Part shown: piece after piece, positions 50,229-61,621 of the stretch | Numbering within the stretch: the stretch's first letter is position 1 | How the letters are laid out: the number at the start of each line of letters is the position of its first letter | Origin: Bathynomus jamesi | Taxonomy: Eukaryota > Arthropoda > Malacostraca > Isopoda > Cirolanidae | Assembly: GCA_023014485.1 (NCBI GenBank) | Contig: JAJOZX010005805.1 | Span: 186,001 to 250,000 of the forward strand | Direction: 5' to 3' | DNA length: 64,000 nt | Notes under the pieces: model-generated | What the model was told of the DNA's origin: nothing | The model's database searches: none | The model's input: only the letters and a program-made list of their open reading frames with translations | Translations under genes and position numbers: made by a program

Positions 50229-52964
50229 TTATACAGAACAGTTTGTATCTTCAAAATTTTGGCCTCCTAGATTTTTTTTCTGGGCGAAATCATCAATAAC
50301 ATCATCATATGAAATCTCCCTGCCAACGTCCTGGTTGATGCTTATGATGCCAAGGCCACTGAGGCGATCCTGCCCCATTGATGATCTGAGGTAGTTCTTG
50401 ATTAGCTTCATCTTAGAGAAGCTCCTCTCGGCTGACGCTACTGTCACAGGTAGAGTGCAGACAGTTCTTAGTGCAACCCAGAGACTGGGGTATAGTTCCT
50501 CCAGTTGCTTCTGATGAATGAAGGAGAGAAGCTTCAATGCAGTCATGTTGTGTGAAGGTAAAGTCGGCAAGTTCTTAATTTCGAGAGCCAGCTATCTTCC
50601 ATCAATGTCAGAGTCAGCTGCAGAGCTCAATATCTTAGAGAGCTTTTCACACTTGCAGGACAAGTCTTCCTTGTTCATTGTGATGAAGTTTAGGAGAACC
50701 CCAAATATGTCCCTCACATCATCTAATGTTTTGAATCTCTCATTTATTGACCCGATGACACAATCCACCACCACAGTGAAAAATTTGACTTCCAGCCTCT
50801 TTAAGGCTCGTCAGTAAATGGTTCGTCAGGAGCTTCGTAAGCAAAGTGCTTTTTGTGGATCTGAGCCTCTTCTCCTACAGCACAGCCTCCACATTCATTT
50901 CCTCACATATGTCCCTAGCTACGACTTGTGCTGCAACAAAACCTGTGTTTCTGTAGCTGGTGAGTGAGTCTTTTGTTTTTGTGAGGAGGTTGACTGCCAC
51001 ATCAAACTGCATTGTAGAGGACTGCCGAAGTTTGCTCACATGGTTAACTGCGTGAAGAATGTCATACCATACTACTGTGCAAATCTGAAAGCGATAAGAC
51101 CCTACCTCCTCTGCAAGTGTTTGTGCTTCAGTCCTGGCTATGGCATCTGTGGCATTGTTTCTGACTTCCAACAGGGCCTCTCTGATGTTGTGGCTCTGGT
51201 ATCGCACAACCTCAATGCTCTTAAGCCGGCTCTCCCACCTGATTTCACTCTAAGACTTGGGTGTTATGTTCACGTGCTTCTTTAGGATTGTCCATCTCTG
51301 TGCAGCTGCTGCAAAAAGGTTGTACAATTTTTGTACGTTGCCAAAGAAGCTGATGGCATCTGTGGAAGCTTTAGCTGCATCAGCCACTACAAGATTCAGA
51401 GTGTGAGCCCCACATGGAACATAGAGTGCACGACAGTTGTTCTCTAATAACCTTGCCTGAACACCTTTGTTCTTGCCCTTCATGTTCGCTCCGTTGTCAT
51501 ATGACTGTCCTCTGCAGTCATCAAAGTGAATATTCAGTTCATCTAGTCTCTTCAGAATCAGAACTGATAAACCCAGGCCTGTACTTTCTGAAGCCTCAAG
51601 AAAGCCCAAGAAGTATTCTTTTATTTCTGGTACTTCACCCATTTTAACAGTTCTGATAATAATCGACATCTGTTCTTGGTGGCTTATGTCTGGAGTGCAG
51701 TCTAAAATGAGAGTAATATTTAGCTTGTTTTATTTCTGCAACAATGGCATCCAAGATCTTCCCACTAATGGACCCAATGAGCTCATTTTGAATGATGTTT
51801 CCTAGGTAATTTGAATGACTATATTGGCCACTTTCAACTCTGCTGATGTGTTGCTTGATCACTGGATCAAATAAGGCAAGCAGCTCAACCTCCTCCAAGA
51901 AGTTGCCATTGTCTCGATTGTACAGTGTAGAGGTAGACCCTCTGAAAGCAAGGTTTCTCTCTGCCAGTGATTGGATTATACTTACAAGACATGTGAGAAC
52001 ATCTCGCCAGCGTCTTCGCTCTACCTCCATTAATGACATTTCAGTTTGGTCAATGGTCCTCCCAGTTTTTAGCCGCAGTTCCAGATCCTTCCATGTTGCA
52101 TGTTCTGAACTATTTTCATGGCCTTTCAGAAGCGAACCAACATTTATCCAGTCTGAAAGTCCATCCGTAATTAGTTTGTACGACTTCCTTGAAAACAACT
52201 TGCAGCAGAAGCAATAGAGAGCATCATTCCTTCTAGAGTACATCAGCCAGCTTCGCTTTATTTTTTCCCCGTTAATTAATGTTCTGTACATGTAATGGTG
52301 AAGAACGCTTCTACCGTCCTCTCTTTTAGGGAAAGTGAAATCTGGACTGATTTGAAATGGTCCTTGAGACACCAGATCTGTCTTCAAGGCATCTGACAGT
52401 ACAATTGGCCAGTCATACGGATCAAGCGGTGGAGCAGATCTTGGTTCTTGTTGCTCAGTAGAAATGCCTGTGTGTGGTGTTTGAAGCTGAACAGAAGATG
52501 GGCCACTTGTTGGTTCATCAGGCTCTACTTCTACTGGTGTTTGAGGTTGCATAGAGGATGGTCCTGCTGTTGGCTCATGATGCTCATTAGGCTTTGCTGA
52601 GGATGGCTTTTTCAAATATTCCAGTAGTGCTCCTGAGAACATCATAACATTACATATTCTGTTAATTTTTGCTAAAATACTCTTTCTTATCTTGTTTGGA
52701 TAATTGATCTGCGTGAACAGAATTTGAGGTGATGTGATCCATTAAATTTCACATTTCGAAATATTATAAATATTACAGAGACTAGCTTACTCTACACGAT
52801 TCCTGAGCACTTGCCTAGCTTGATGGTCTACCTAATCTAGTTGCGTGAACTGTAATCATAAGAATATACAAGTGGCACATCTCACCTGTGATACTGGAAA
52901 GCTTCTCCTCCTCTATTTTCTTCTTTTTCCGTTTTTCAGCTCCTGATGGATAACGTCGTTTCAT
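50229..52964 (-). pseudogene. hAT transposase with TTF-type zinc finger and hAT dimerisation domain, decayed
   Basis: Exon 1 (52964-52886) reads MKRRYPSGAEKRKKKKIEEE then KLSSITG and a GTGAG donor. Exon 2 starts at 52632 after CTCAG with ALLEYLKKPSS. Domains: Pro/Ser-rich spacer; TTF-type zinc finger (NDALYCFCCKLFS; SSEHATWKDLELRL); DUF4371-like catalytic region with LILDCTPDISHQEQM and GQSYDNGANMKGKNKGVQAR; C-terminal hAT dimerisation domain with LPVTVASAERSFSKMKLIKN. Frame changes near 51725, 51240, 50870 and 50580 break it. Resembles 'zinc finger MYM-type protein 1-like' proteins, which derive from such transposases. Confidence 0.85.
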
Positions 52965-53023
52965 TTTCCAAGATGCACGAGGTTACATCTAGTTAACCAC
53001 AACTATCTGCTAAATAATAATAA

Positions 53024-53028
53024 TCATG

Positions 53029-53059
<31 letters not shown>

Positions 53060-53075
53060 TAATAATAATGTTTTA
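53024..53075. repeat. (AAT)n microsatellite
   Basis: About 16 imperfect AAT units; another run lies at 53247-53303. Confidence 0.85.
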
Positions 53076-53364
53076 CAATACTAGAAAAATTAAGAATTTA
53101 GGAAAGTATAAGCATATAGTAAGAATAAAGTTAAATAATATAGAAATAAGATCTCACAATAGTTATTTACACATAACAACCAAAACGTTTCGTTTGTCTC
53201 CGTTTTATCACATTTGTCTCATACAAAAACTTTAATTGATACGACGACAATAATAATAATAACGATAATAATAATAATAACAATAACAACAATAATAATA
53301 ACTTCAGCTATATTCCTATTCTTGCCCACTGAGCTTAGTCTGCTTATGCCAGGAAACGGCCCTA

Positions 53365-53760
53365 TCTGAGATGAGCTCAGATAGGGCAGAAAGAACATCT
53401 TCGGAAGAGATTTTAATTTCAGACATAATAAGGTCAGAGGGAGGAGGGGATGGAGGAACGGCACCGGAATCGTCCAGGGTTGAGTTGGAGACGAAAGTTT
53501 GAGCGAGTTCAGCTTTGTCAGGAGAAGAGACGGCAACTGAGCCGTCGGAATGGAAAAGACTAGGGAAAAAAAGAAGTGAAGTTGTTGGAGAGGTTCTTCG
53601 CTAGATGCCAGAAAGAGCGAAAAGAATTGGAATTGGATTGGTTTTCACTTTTTTGTCGGATGAAGGAATTTTTGGCGAGTCGAAGAACAGATTTTGCACG
53701 ATTTCGGGTAGAAATATAAGCTGGGTGAGAGTCAGGAGTTGAATGGCTATAATCTATCTA
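53365..53760 (-). mobile_element. LINE-B copy 3, 5' part (right of the hAT)
   Basis: Matches 28712-29075 of copy 1 (ACATCTTCGGAAGAGATTTT, TTCAGACATAATAAGGTC, GGTTCTTCGCT). It continues the LINE that was split by the hAT. Confidence 0.75.
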
Positions 53761-54817
53761 TCTATATCATTACTATACATACTACTTGTGTAAGATGGTA
53801 GCATCACTTGCAAAACTCGGCATACAATAAGGCGTACGATAGCTGGTGATCCAGCGCATTCCGACCTTCGTAATTAACTATACAAACAAATATAAATATC
53901 TTTGATTCACTAAACGTATATCCCTTTTTCTTAATAATTAAAATTAAATACAAATTTTAATTTTTAAAAAATATTCTCTTAATTTTTGCGAATGAGAATT
54001 TTTTTTTTTTTTTTAAACCGTTTTTTTTGCTATTACCTAAAAGTAAATTTTAGACATACCTTTTTTTCTTTTAATTTTTATAAGAAAAAGACAATAAAAT
54101 TATTTTAATTAAAATTTTAATATATTCTCCCATTGTTTTATGTAAGAATTATTAAAAAAAGGGGGAAGACTAAAGAAAATTTAACAAAAAAGAAAAAAAA
54201 ATCTATTATATTTGATGAAGTTGAATAAAATTGTAAATCGGAGCTTAAATTGAAATGAATAATTCAGTCGTTATTTCTGTTCTTCGAGAAAACTGCACAT
54301 TTTTTGTCTTTCAAATTCAATGTCACCGAAATTATGTATCTTGAATGATCTTGTTCAGTATTTTATAGTTCACGTCAATTCAGTTTGTTTGACCAAATCA
54401 TTCTTTACCATTTACAAAGACAAAGGCCAAGTGAAGAAATAAGGGAAGCAAACAGCTCATCACAAATGTGTGCGTGCCTGGGACCTTACAGTAAGATGTC
54501 TGAATTTAATAACCCTACTTAAAGAATAAAGAACTAACCTAACCGAACACAAACCAAACCCGTTTCAGCCTCCTTTTAGGATGCCTCTTACGCCACGCAG
54601 GAGAAATGGTAGACCTTCTTAAAGATAAGCCCCCGGCCCACAGGGGTGGTCCAGATTTAGACATTTCAGCAAACTAGACGACTGCCGTTGCGTTGATACT
54701 GATATTCTGCCACACGACAAAATTTCAAGACTTTTTACTTTTGACCATTTTCCATGAAAACCCTCCTTGAGGCTGCACACTTTACGTCATTTTTCGTATT
54801 AAATCAATATATGGTTA
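53761..54817 (+). other. AT-rich DNA without genes
   Basis: Low-complexity A/T, including a T-run at 53999-54014. No coding region or known repeat supported. Confidence 0.5.
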
Positions 54818-55020
54818 GGATCACCTGAAGATCAGGGCCCCCAGTCTTCTTTAGTTAGCTTTATAAGGCTAACTAACGAAAATATCACGACTTAACCTAA
54901 CCAATCGTCAAGGGCGTACAGTTGACCTAACGATTGGTTAGGTTAGGTCGTGATATTTTTGTTAGTTAACCTTATAAGGCTAACTAAAGAAGGCTGGGGG
55001 CCCTGATCTTCAGATGATCC
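54818..55020. mobile_element. MITE-1 copy 5 (perfect 8-bp TSD)
   Basis: 203 bp, GGATCACCTGAAGATCAGGG to TGATCTTCAGATGATCC, flanked by identical TATGGTTA (54810-54817, 55021-55028). The most complete copy. Confidence 0.93.
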
Positions 55021-55361
55021 TATGGTTATTGTAGTTTTCTCGTATACAATTTACTGAAAAGTTGTTTCTCAGTGATACAAAATATTAAACTATTGAAAGA
55101 TGTTTGTTTACATAATAGAAAATCAAAATTCAGTCGAGAAACTATAATAATAATAATAATTTATCATTAATAATTTGTAATATTAATATTAATAATACCC
55201 TATATTATATTAATAGTATAAAAGTACATACATCAGACGATGAAAGCATTTCAATCACTTCTAAGTGATGGTAAACTTTTTAGGAATAGCTTTTGTAATC
55301 CCTTATTTCATACAAACTTTTAATTTCTTTTTTATTCATTCATTTTCTTTCTTAACTTCAG
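55021..55361 (+). other. Sequence upstream of exon 6b
   Basis: AT-rich, ending in a long pyrimidine tract (55318-55361) that forms the acceptor of the duplicated last exon. Confidence 0.6.
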
Positions 55362-55560
55362 ATGTACATTCTTTGCTACCGAAACTATGAATTCCACACA
55401 CTGAACAACGCCTTCCTCGTCCACAAACCAGGAATTAAAAAGTTCAAGAAAGACCCAAACAGGAAAAAGGGCCAGTCGAAACAGACTTGGCTGATAATTT
55501 TTTTTTACTGGACTACAAAATCTTGTATGGAACGAGTTACTAAAGGCTGCGTAATGTAGA
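55362..55560 (+). CDS. B4GAT1-like: GT49 duplicated last exon (6b), distal copy
   Basis: A second version of the last exon lies 33 kb downstream in the same direction and phase. Its acceptor is strong (TTTCTTTCTTAACTTCAG). It reads MYILCYRNYEFHTLNNAFLV then HKPGIKKFKKDPNRKKGQSK and, in the open frame, ends KGCVM at TAG (55558-55560). Around the T8 run at about 55499-55506 another frame gives LLDYKILYGTSY and a stop, closer to the family's K-x-LYG tail, so the T-run length may be wrong. No other GT49 exon was found between the two copies, so this is either an alternative 3' exon or the only remnant of a tandem duplicate. Confidence 0.7.
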
Positions 55561-55700
55561 GGCGGCGTTATTTGGGTGGTTGATTCCTTTGTTTTACGCT
55601 CCTCAACCACGTAGAGGGTCATTGGCATAGACATTAGCTACAATAATAAGTTGCCATTTTCTCTTCTATATTCTCATACTGAATAATGAATTACTTATAT

Positions 55701-56240
55701 AGGGTCATTCAAAAATTATGGAATGCTTTTTCCCACCATAATTTATCCCTCCCCCCATAACACACTGTTACACCTATCCAACCACCCCATAAAAAATTAT
55801 TAACACCAGCACTACTCCCCATCCCCTCACATTGCCCTATAAAATGTTATTTTCAATAAAATTATGTTACTTTCACCAAAAACTTGTTGCTTATCACTTA
55901 CTCAAAACACCTTTTTATACATGATAATTTATGCAAAACCACTTTTTTTTACGTGGAGGTCGAAATGTGAGAATAAAACCCAATAATAAACTCCATCTAT
56001 TTGTGTGGGTTTTGTTGTCGCATGATAATTTGTTACTCTCAGCTATATGATGTACAAGACACCGTTAGACACGTGCTAAAATTAGATACACTGTATCTTG
56101 TCATTTCCCAATTTTATGTATTTGTGGTGAAGAAGTGTTATGTAACACGAGACGACACCCCCCACCCCCATGTAACACACTAACACCTGACCTAACACCC
56201 CCACCCCCTTCTGCGTTACATAATTTTTGAATGGCCCCTA
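55701..56240. mobile_element. Non-autonomous DNA element with inverted ends (TA-type)
   Basis: The left end AGGGTCATTCAAAAATTATG and the right end ACATAATTTTTGAATGGCCC followed by CTA match as inverted repeats. C-rich blocks (CCCTCCCCCCAT, CCCCACCCCC) lie next to each end. The flanks suggest TA duplication. No transposase gene. This start is widespread in animals for mariner-like MITEs. Confidence 0.65.
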
Positions 56241-56772
56241 TGTTCTAGATCAAACTAAAGAGCGCATGATAGACGCCTAATAGTTATTAAAGGTTTCATA
56301 ACTTTCAGCTCTGTTACAATGAATATGGTTAGCCATTTCCTATTTCTTGGTTAGTTAAGATAGTTAGTCATCCCTTTGTTAGTTAAGATGGTTAGTCATT
56401 TCATTTGTTACTTAACAAGTGTCGAGTTCCCGTCCCTGTCTAAAATGTCAGTCCTATATTAATTAGTTTGTCCTTAGTGCCCCTATCTTTGGCAGTTGGA
56501 TAGTAAATTGCCGTTAGTTCGTGAACCTTTCGTACAAGAGACTGTGATAACTTTCGTGGATTAATAAGACTACACTATTCAGGTATAATTAACACTCGAA
56601 AATGTTTAATCAGTTTTCGTAATTTTTTTTAGTTTGGCTGATAAAGTCAAATGAAACCGGTATGCTACTTCTGAGTAATGATGTGCTGTGGATGTATTGA
56701 ATTTCATACCACTTTGTAGTTTAAATATAGTTGCCAAGAAACTGTAAAAATTGAAAAAGTATGACTTATTAA

Positions 56773-57077
56773 CCTTTTCAGTGTGTAATCTTTGCTCCGC
56801 GTGCCCCCGCCACCCCACCCGATGCGCAAAAAATGAGGAAAATGAAAGTGGTTTAATTGTCATTTTTTCTTATGCTTTTTTAGAGGAAAAAACCACTGAT
56901 TTCAAATAAATAAAATAAATAATTTTTGTATGACAACATAAAATTATGAAAATGATAGATTGAGCGTCGTTGTGCCGCGGGAAAGCAAGGGGAGGCAGCC
57001 ATCTTGCCTGGGAAATTCAAATCGCACCGCAAAAATTTAAGGCCACTTGAGTGGCGATGCGCGCTCACAGTAAAAGG
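56773..57077. mobile_element. Possible piggyBac-type MITE with TTAA flanks
   Basis: TTAA at 56769-56772 and 57078-57081 border a 305-bp stretch whose ends CCTTTTCAGTGTG and CTCACAGTAAAAGG are imperfect inverted repeats. A ~33-bp block GCGCTCACAGTAAAAGGTTA is directly repeated just outside, at about 57093-57126. Confidence 0.5.
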
Positions 57078-57126
57078 TTAAAGTTAATATAGCAGCGCGC
57101 TCACAGTAAAAGGTTAAAGTTAATAT

Positions 57127-57979
57127 AGCAAATAATAATTACACCAAATTTTTCTGAGGAAATTCACAAATCTTGACAAATGTTTACTAAATTCATCATC
57201 ATTACTGAGAATATATCAGTGATGTTATAGTTAATTTCTGTTAATACCTCTTTCATTAAAAAAAAATAAAAAAATAAGGTATTTCAACTTTTTTGGTCAT
57301 AGCTGTAGCCATAATGTAATCCAATTGTTTGTATGTAGATATAGTCAGTACAAGATTCGATTTTTTGCAAATATATTTATGCGAGTCGACTCTATTTACC
57401 ATTTCCCCTTTCAAGTAAGCTGTTTTACTGCAATTTTGCAGCATTAATTGAGTATACATAAAGGATGCACCAAATAAATGAAGTCCTTTAATCCAAACAC
57501 ACTATACACACTCTACAGAATAGTCTTGCTTTCGATAAAATCTTTCTGGCGTGAACAACAAATCCATTGTTATATGAAGGTGTTTTTTTTTTTTTTTTTT
57601 ATCCCTCTCTTTAATACATTCATGAAGTCTATAAAGGAAAGGAGAATAATCATGCACCTACTATAAGAACAATAAGGTTTAAACAATAAATATTTAAACT
57701 CACTATAAAATGTATGTTCATTGAGAACATAAGAACTCAAATTTTTAGTTTAGCGAATAATTCTCTCTCCCCTCTCTCCCCTCTCTCTCATTAAATTCTG
57801 TATCCTTTTGTGAACACAAACTTTTAAGGAGAGTGACTGCCACGAATACTGATGAAACCTTTGTTGAATCAATAGCACAGTTTTTCTTCTTGTGAATACT
57901 TGCTTTAATTATGTTCTGAGACTGTATTAGACTATTGTTGTCAAATACCTTGAATAAAACTATTTGTTGCTCGTATTTA
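57127..57979 (+). other. AT-rich DNA without genes
   Basis: Short open frames only. A T18 run is at 57584-57601 and a (CTCTCTCCC) block at 57764-57791. Confidence 0.5.
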
Positions 57980-58150
57980 TCGTAGAGTAGTGGTAGAGGG
58001 ACGGGCTGTTGATCTTTGACTTTGGGTTCGAGTCTCGGCTTGGATTTCATATTTCAGCGATTAAGATGCTTTTCTAAGCCTATCGGGTAGTGGTCCGGCT
58101 ACCACTACAAACTCTAGGTCCCCTCCCTCCGTTAAATGAGGAAACATAAA
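57980..58150 (+). repeat. tRNA-headed SINE
   Basis: AGTGGTAGAGGGACGGGCTG (box A) and TTTGGGTTCGAGTCTCGGC (box B) make a tRNA-like head. The tail CTCTAGGTCCCCTCCCTCCG is the tail block found on the 5S-headed copies. Confidence 0.6.
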
Positions 58151-58801
58151 TGGAACACTTAGGTGATGTTCCAAATTTACGCATTGGCTACATTCAAAAT
58201 ATCAATTCTTAACTATTTTAAAACTTGAAGTTTCCCTTTTCGAGTGGTATACAGGAAATTTCGCCACAGTTTCATCATACCTCTAATTTTTATCAAATAA
58301 GTAGGCCAAGGTCTTAATAATACATTCTTATTGCAGACGAATAAATAATTTCCTTTGTTCGCTAGGAGACGAGACACATTGCAGTACACTTCCCGCGAGA
58401 GCAAATAAGTGATTTAAAAAATTTCAAAGGTTACTATTAAAAAAATGTTTAGTCATACAGCATGTACTGTTGTCCACCACCGTACTGTTGTCCACCACCG
58501 TCTTCGATGCTTAGGTAAGCATACTGATAGGTTTTTCGCGTTCACGCATTTTAGAGTCCCTTCTGTTACGCTCATGATTCATAATTACGCTGAAGGCCTC
58601 CTTCGATCTTCGATTTGGACTCGTAAATTCTGGAGATTTTTGGTGATGCGTCGATCGTCAAAACATTTACAGGCACTTTCACTGCAGGAGCCGTAATGTG
58701 GATTGTGGCAATGTTTTGTTAGAACTGAGCATTCCTGATGTACGATAACTAAATACAATTTAGTAAAAAAAGAAAAAAAGAAAAAATAGGTAATACAAGG
58801 G

Positions 58802-58804
<3 letters not shown>
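58151..58804 (+). other. Unassigned DNA
   Basis: No gene supported. An 18-bp block (TGTTGTCCACCACCGT) is directly repeated at 58469-58501. Confidence 0.45.
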
Positions 58805-58836
<32 letters not shown>

Positions 58837-59767
58837 ACAAGGAGTTACAAGGAAAAGAAGTACCTCAAAAGGCCTTGCGGCCCATACCGAGGAGGTACCA
58901 ATGGCAACGGGTGCCATGGAAAATTTTCTACACACTCAAATAGTGTGCAAGATTTGGTCTAACCTTTTCTTGAACTGATCCACCGAGGAACTGTTCCTGT
59001 TATTAAAAGTTTATTTTTCTTTCAACTATCCTAGCAGTAGTAGAAAACTGGATAGAAAAGTAGAAGGCTCTCTCCCCACCCTCCGCTCCCTCCCTGCCAG
59101 AGGCAGGTACGGAAAAAGGTTGAAGAAAATACCTTGACCCTGGAAAAGTAGCCAAGGAAATTTTACAGGAAAGTGGAGAATATATAAATAGCTCTATATT
59201 TAACATGCTCACAGAGACACCGTGCAAGCGAACTCCTGCAGAGTTTTCTTATCAACGTGTTAAAGTAATTCCCACATATACTAGTCCTAAATCGTTTCAA
59301 ATCCAACTTCTAACCATTGTTGCGAGTTGGGTTATCATTTGAACTAAACATGCTTCTAAAATCGACATCTTTGAACCCGCGTCACGTAAGCGTCGATTGT
59401 AGCCAATATGCCTAACGAAAGGGATTAACTTTGTGGCATTTTTCGCCAGTTTCCAATCCACCTACCTACTTCCCCACCAATACCCAGCGCGCGCACTTCG
59501 GCCATTAGCCGGCGGTGAGGTACCTTATCAAAGGCCTTCTAATCAATCGCCCTACTCTTATCATACTCACTCAACATGACAGAAAAACTCGAGCATGCTG
59601 GTGAGACACGACCTATGCCGTCTAAACCCATGTTGGAGTCCCCAAGTAGCTTGTAGGAATCCAAATGGTCAACAATCCTACTCGCTATTATCCCCTCTAA
59701 ATATTTACCTACAACTGAAGTTAAATGGTGTTATTTATAGAGGTTCCAAGCCTCTCTTCCCACGCAT
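58805..59767 (-). mobile_element. CR1-A internally deleted derivative, copy 2
   Basis: Starts with a 30-bp GA tract (58805-58834), then 3' UTR (with a ~60-bp stretch of ORF2 C-terminus inserted or rearranged at 58925-59000). It then has the same deleted RT pieces as 38263-39127, and the 5'-UTR end TAAATGGTGTTATTTATAGA and CTCTTCCCACGCATGAG. It joins the next copy at a GA tract. Confidence 0.8.
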
Positions 59768-61587
59768 GAGAGAGAGAGAGAGAGAGAGTTACAAGGAAAA
59801 GAAGTACCTCAAAAGGCCTTGCGGCCCATACCGAGGAGGTACCAATGGCAACGGGAGTCAGGGAAAATTTTGTAAAAGTTTATTTTTCTTTCAACTATCC
59901 TAGCAGTAGTAGAAAACTGGATAGTAAAGTAGAAGGCTCTCTCCCCACCCTCCGCTCCCTCCCTGCCAGAGGCAGGTATGGAAAAAAGGTTGAAGAAAAT
60001 ACCTTGACCCTGGAAAAGTAGCCAAGGAAATTTTACAGGAAAGTGGAGAATATATAAATAGCTCTATATTTAGCTTGCTCACAGAGACACCGAGCAAGCG
60101 AACTCCTGCAGAGTTTTCTGAGGTTTTAATCTTAAACTATGAGTGTGTTCAGTACTTTGTCTAGCCTATTTTTAAACAGATTTACACTTTGACTGGAAAC
60201 AACCTCTGAGGGAAGTTGGTTCCAGATATTAACTATTTTATAGGAAAAGAAATTTCCGCAGACTGAGGTCCTAAATGTCTTTACACACTCAAATAGTGTG
60301 CAAGATTTCGTCTAACCTTTTCTTGAACTGATCCACAGAGGAACTGTTCACAACTTCCGAAGGTAACCTGTTCCATGTGTCACAGATCTTATACGTAAAG
60401 TAATTCCCACACACACTAGTCCTAAACCGTTTCAAATCCAACTTCCAACCATTGTTGCGAGTTGGGTTATCATTTAAACTAAACATACTTCTAAAATCGA
60501 CATCGTTGAACCCTCGTAAGAGCTTGAAAACCTCGATCAGTTGACCGCGCAGCCTCCGAGTTTCAAGCGAAAACAAGTTCAGGGCGCGTAACCGTCGATT
60601 GTAGCCCATATGCCTAACGGAAGGGATTAACTTTGTGGCCCTCGCCTGCACTCGCTCCAGCCTCTCAATATCTTTCCTGAGGGTGGACGACCAGAACTGC
60701 ACAGCATACTCCAGGTACGGCCGAACAAGGGAATTGTACAGTGAGAGCACAATCTCCTTGTTCCGAAACTGAAATTGCCTCCTGATATAACCCAATAGTT
60801 TCTGGGCTTTCTTTTCCACCTCTACACACTGTTTCGTAAACTTAAGGTCGCTGCTAATTAGCACACCCAAGTCCTTTTCTAAATCAGTCACCTCGATATT
60901 ACTGCCCAACATCGAGTAGTCCGACTTGGGATTGGCGTAGCCAATGTGCATCACTTTGCATTTACCCAAGTTAAACGGCATTTGCCATTTTTCGGACCAC
61001 TCTCCTATCCTACCTAGGTCAGCACGCAGTTCCTCGATCGCTTCGGGCGTCCCAACATTGGCCCCAAGCTTGGTGTCATCAGCGAATTTGGCGATCCGAC
61101 TGACGATGCCACCGTCGATATCATTTATGTAAATGGTAAACAACAGTGGCCCCAAAACGGAACCCTGAGGAACCCCACTAGTGACCGAGGCCCAACCCGA
61201 ACTAGCCCCTTTAATTACCACCCTCTGCCGCCTATTCCTCAGCCAGTTTTCAATCCACCTACCTATTTCCCCACCGATACCCAGCGCGCGCACTTTCGCC
61301 ATTAGCCGGCGGTGAGGTACCTTATCAAAGGCTTTCTGAAAGTAGAGATAAAGTATATCAATCGCCCTACTCTTATCGTACTCACTCAACATGACGTGGA
61401 AAAACTCGAGCAAGTTGGTGAGACACGACCTATGCCGTCTAAACCCATGTTGGGAGTCCCCAAGCAACTTGTAGGAATCCAAATGGTCAACGATTCTATC
61501 AGCTATTATCCTTTCTAATAATTTACCTACAACTGAAGTGAGACTAATAGGACGATAGTTCCCTGGACTTTCGTGATCCCCTTTCTT

Positions 61588-61589
<2 letters not shown>
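59768..61589 (-). mobile_element. CR1-A 5'-truncated copy
   Basis: GA tract (59768-59788), 3' UTR, and the last ~1.3 kb of ORF2, ending at the FKKGD codons where a GA tract replaces the rest of the element. Nearly identical to 33053-34827. Confidence 0.9.

Positions 61590-61590
<1 letters not shown>
60289..61590 (-). pseudogene. CR1-A ORF2 C-terminal half (5'-truncated)
   Basis: Uninterrupted from FKKGDHESPGNYRPISLTSV to the stop: QHGFRRHRSCLTNLLEF, YLYFQKAFDKVPHRR, SGVPQGSVLGPLLFTIYIND, KFADDTKLG, TWNRLPSEVVNSSS. In this copy the conserved YLDF of motif A reads YLYF, so the catalytic Asp is lost. The frame stays open through the GA tract into the neighbouring copy's 3' UTR up to 61722, which is only a chance fusion. 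Confidence 0.88.

Positions 61591-61621
<31 letters not shown>

Larger units (their letters stand above)
49887..53364 (-). mobile_element. hAT transposon (ZMYM/TTF-type) nested in LINE-B
   Basis: The left end CAGGACCGTTTCTAGTCATT starts exactly where LINE-B copy 3 breaks off. The right end reads GGAAACGGCCCTA near 53352-53364, after which LINE-B text resumes. This gives about 3.5 kb with a spliced transposase gene on the minus strand. The left flank is ACCGTACG; I could not find a matching 8-bp flank on the right, so the right border is approximate. Confidence 0.7.

Noticed and set aside
22354..58834. Short regular repeats considered as CRISPR-like arrays
   Set aside because: They are pure microsatellites or tandem repeats without spacers, in a eukaryotic genome.
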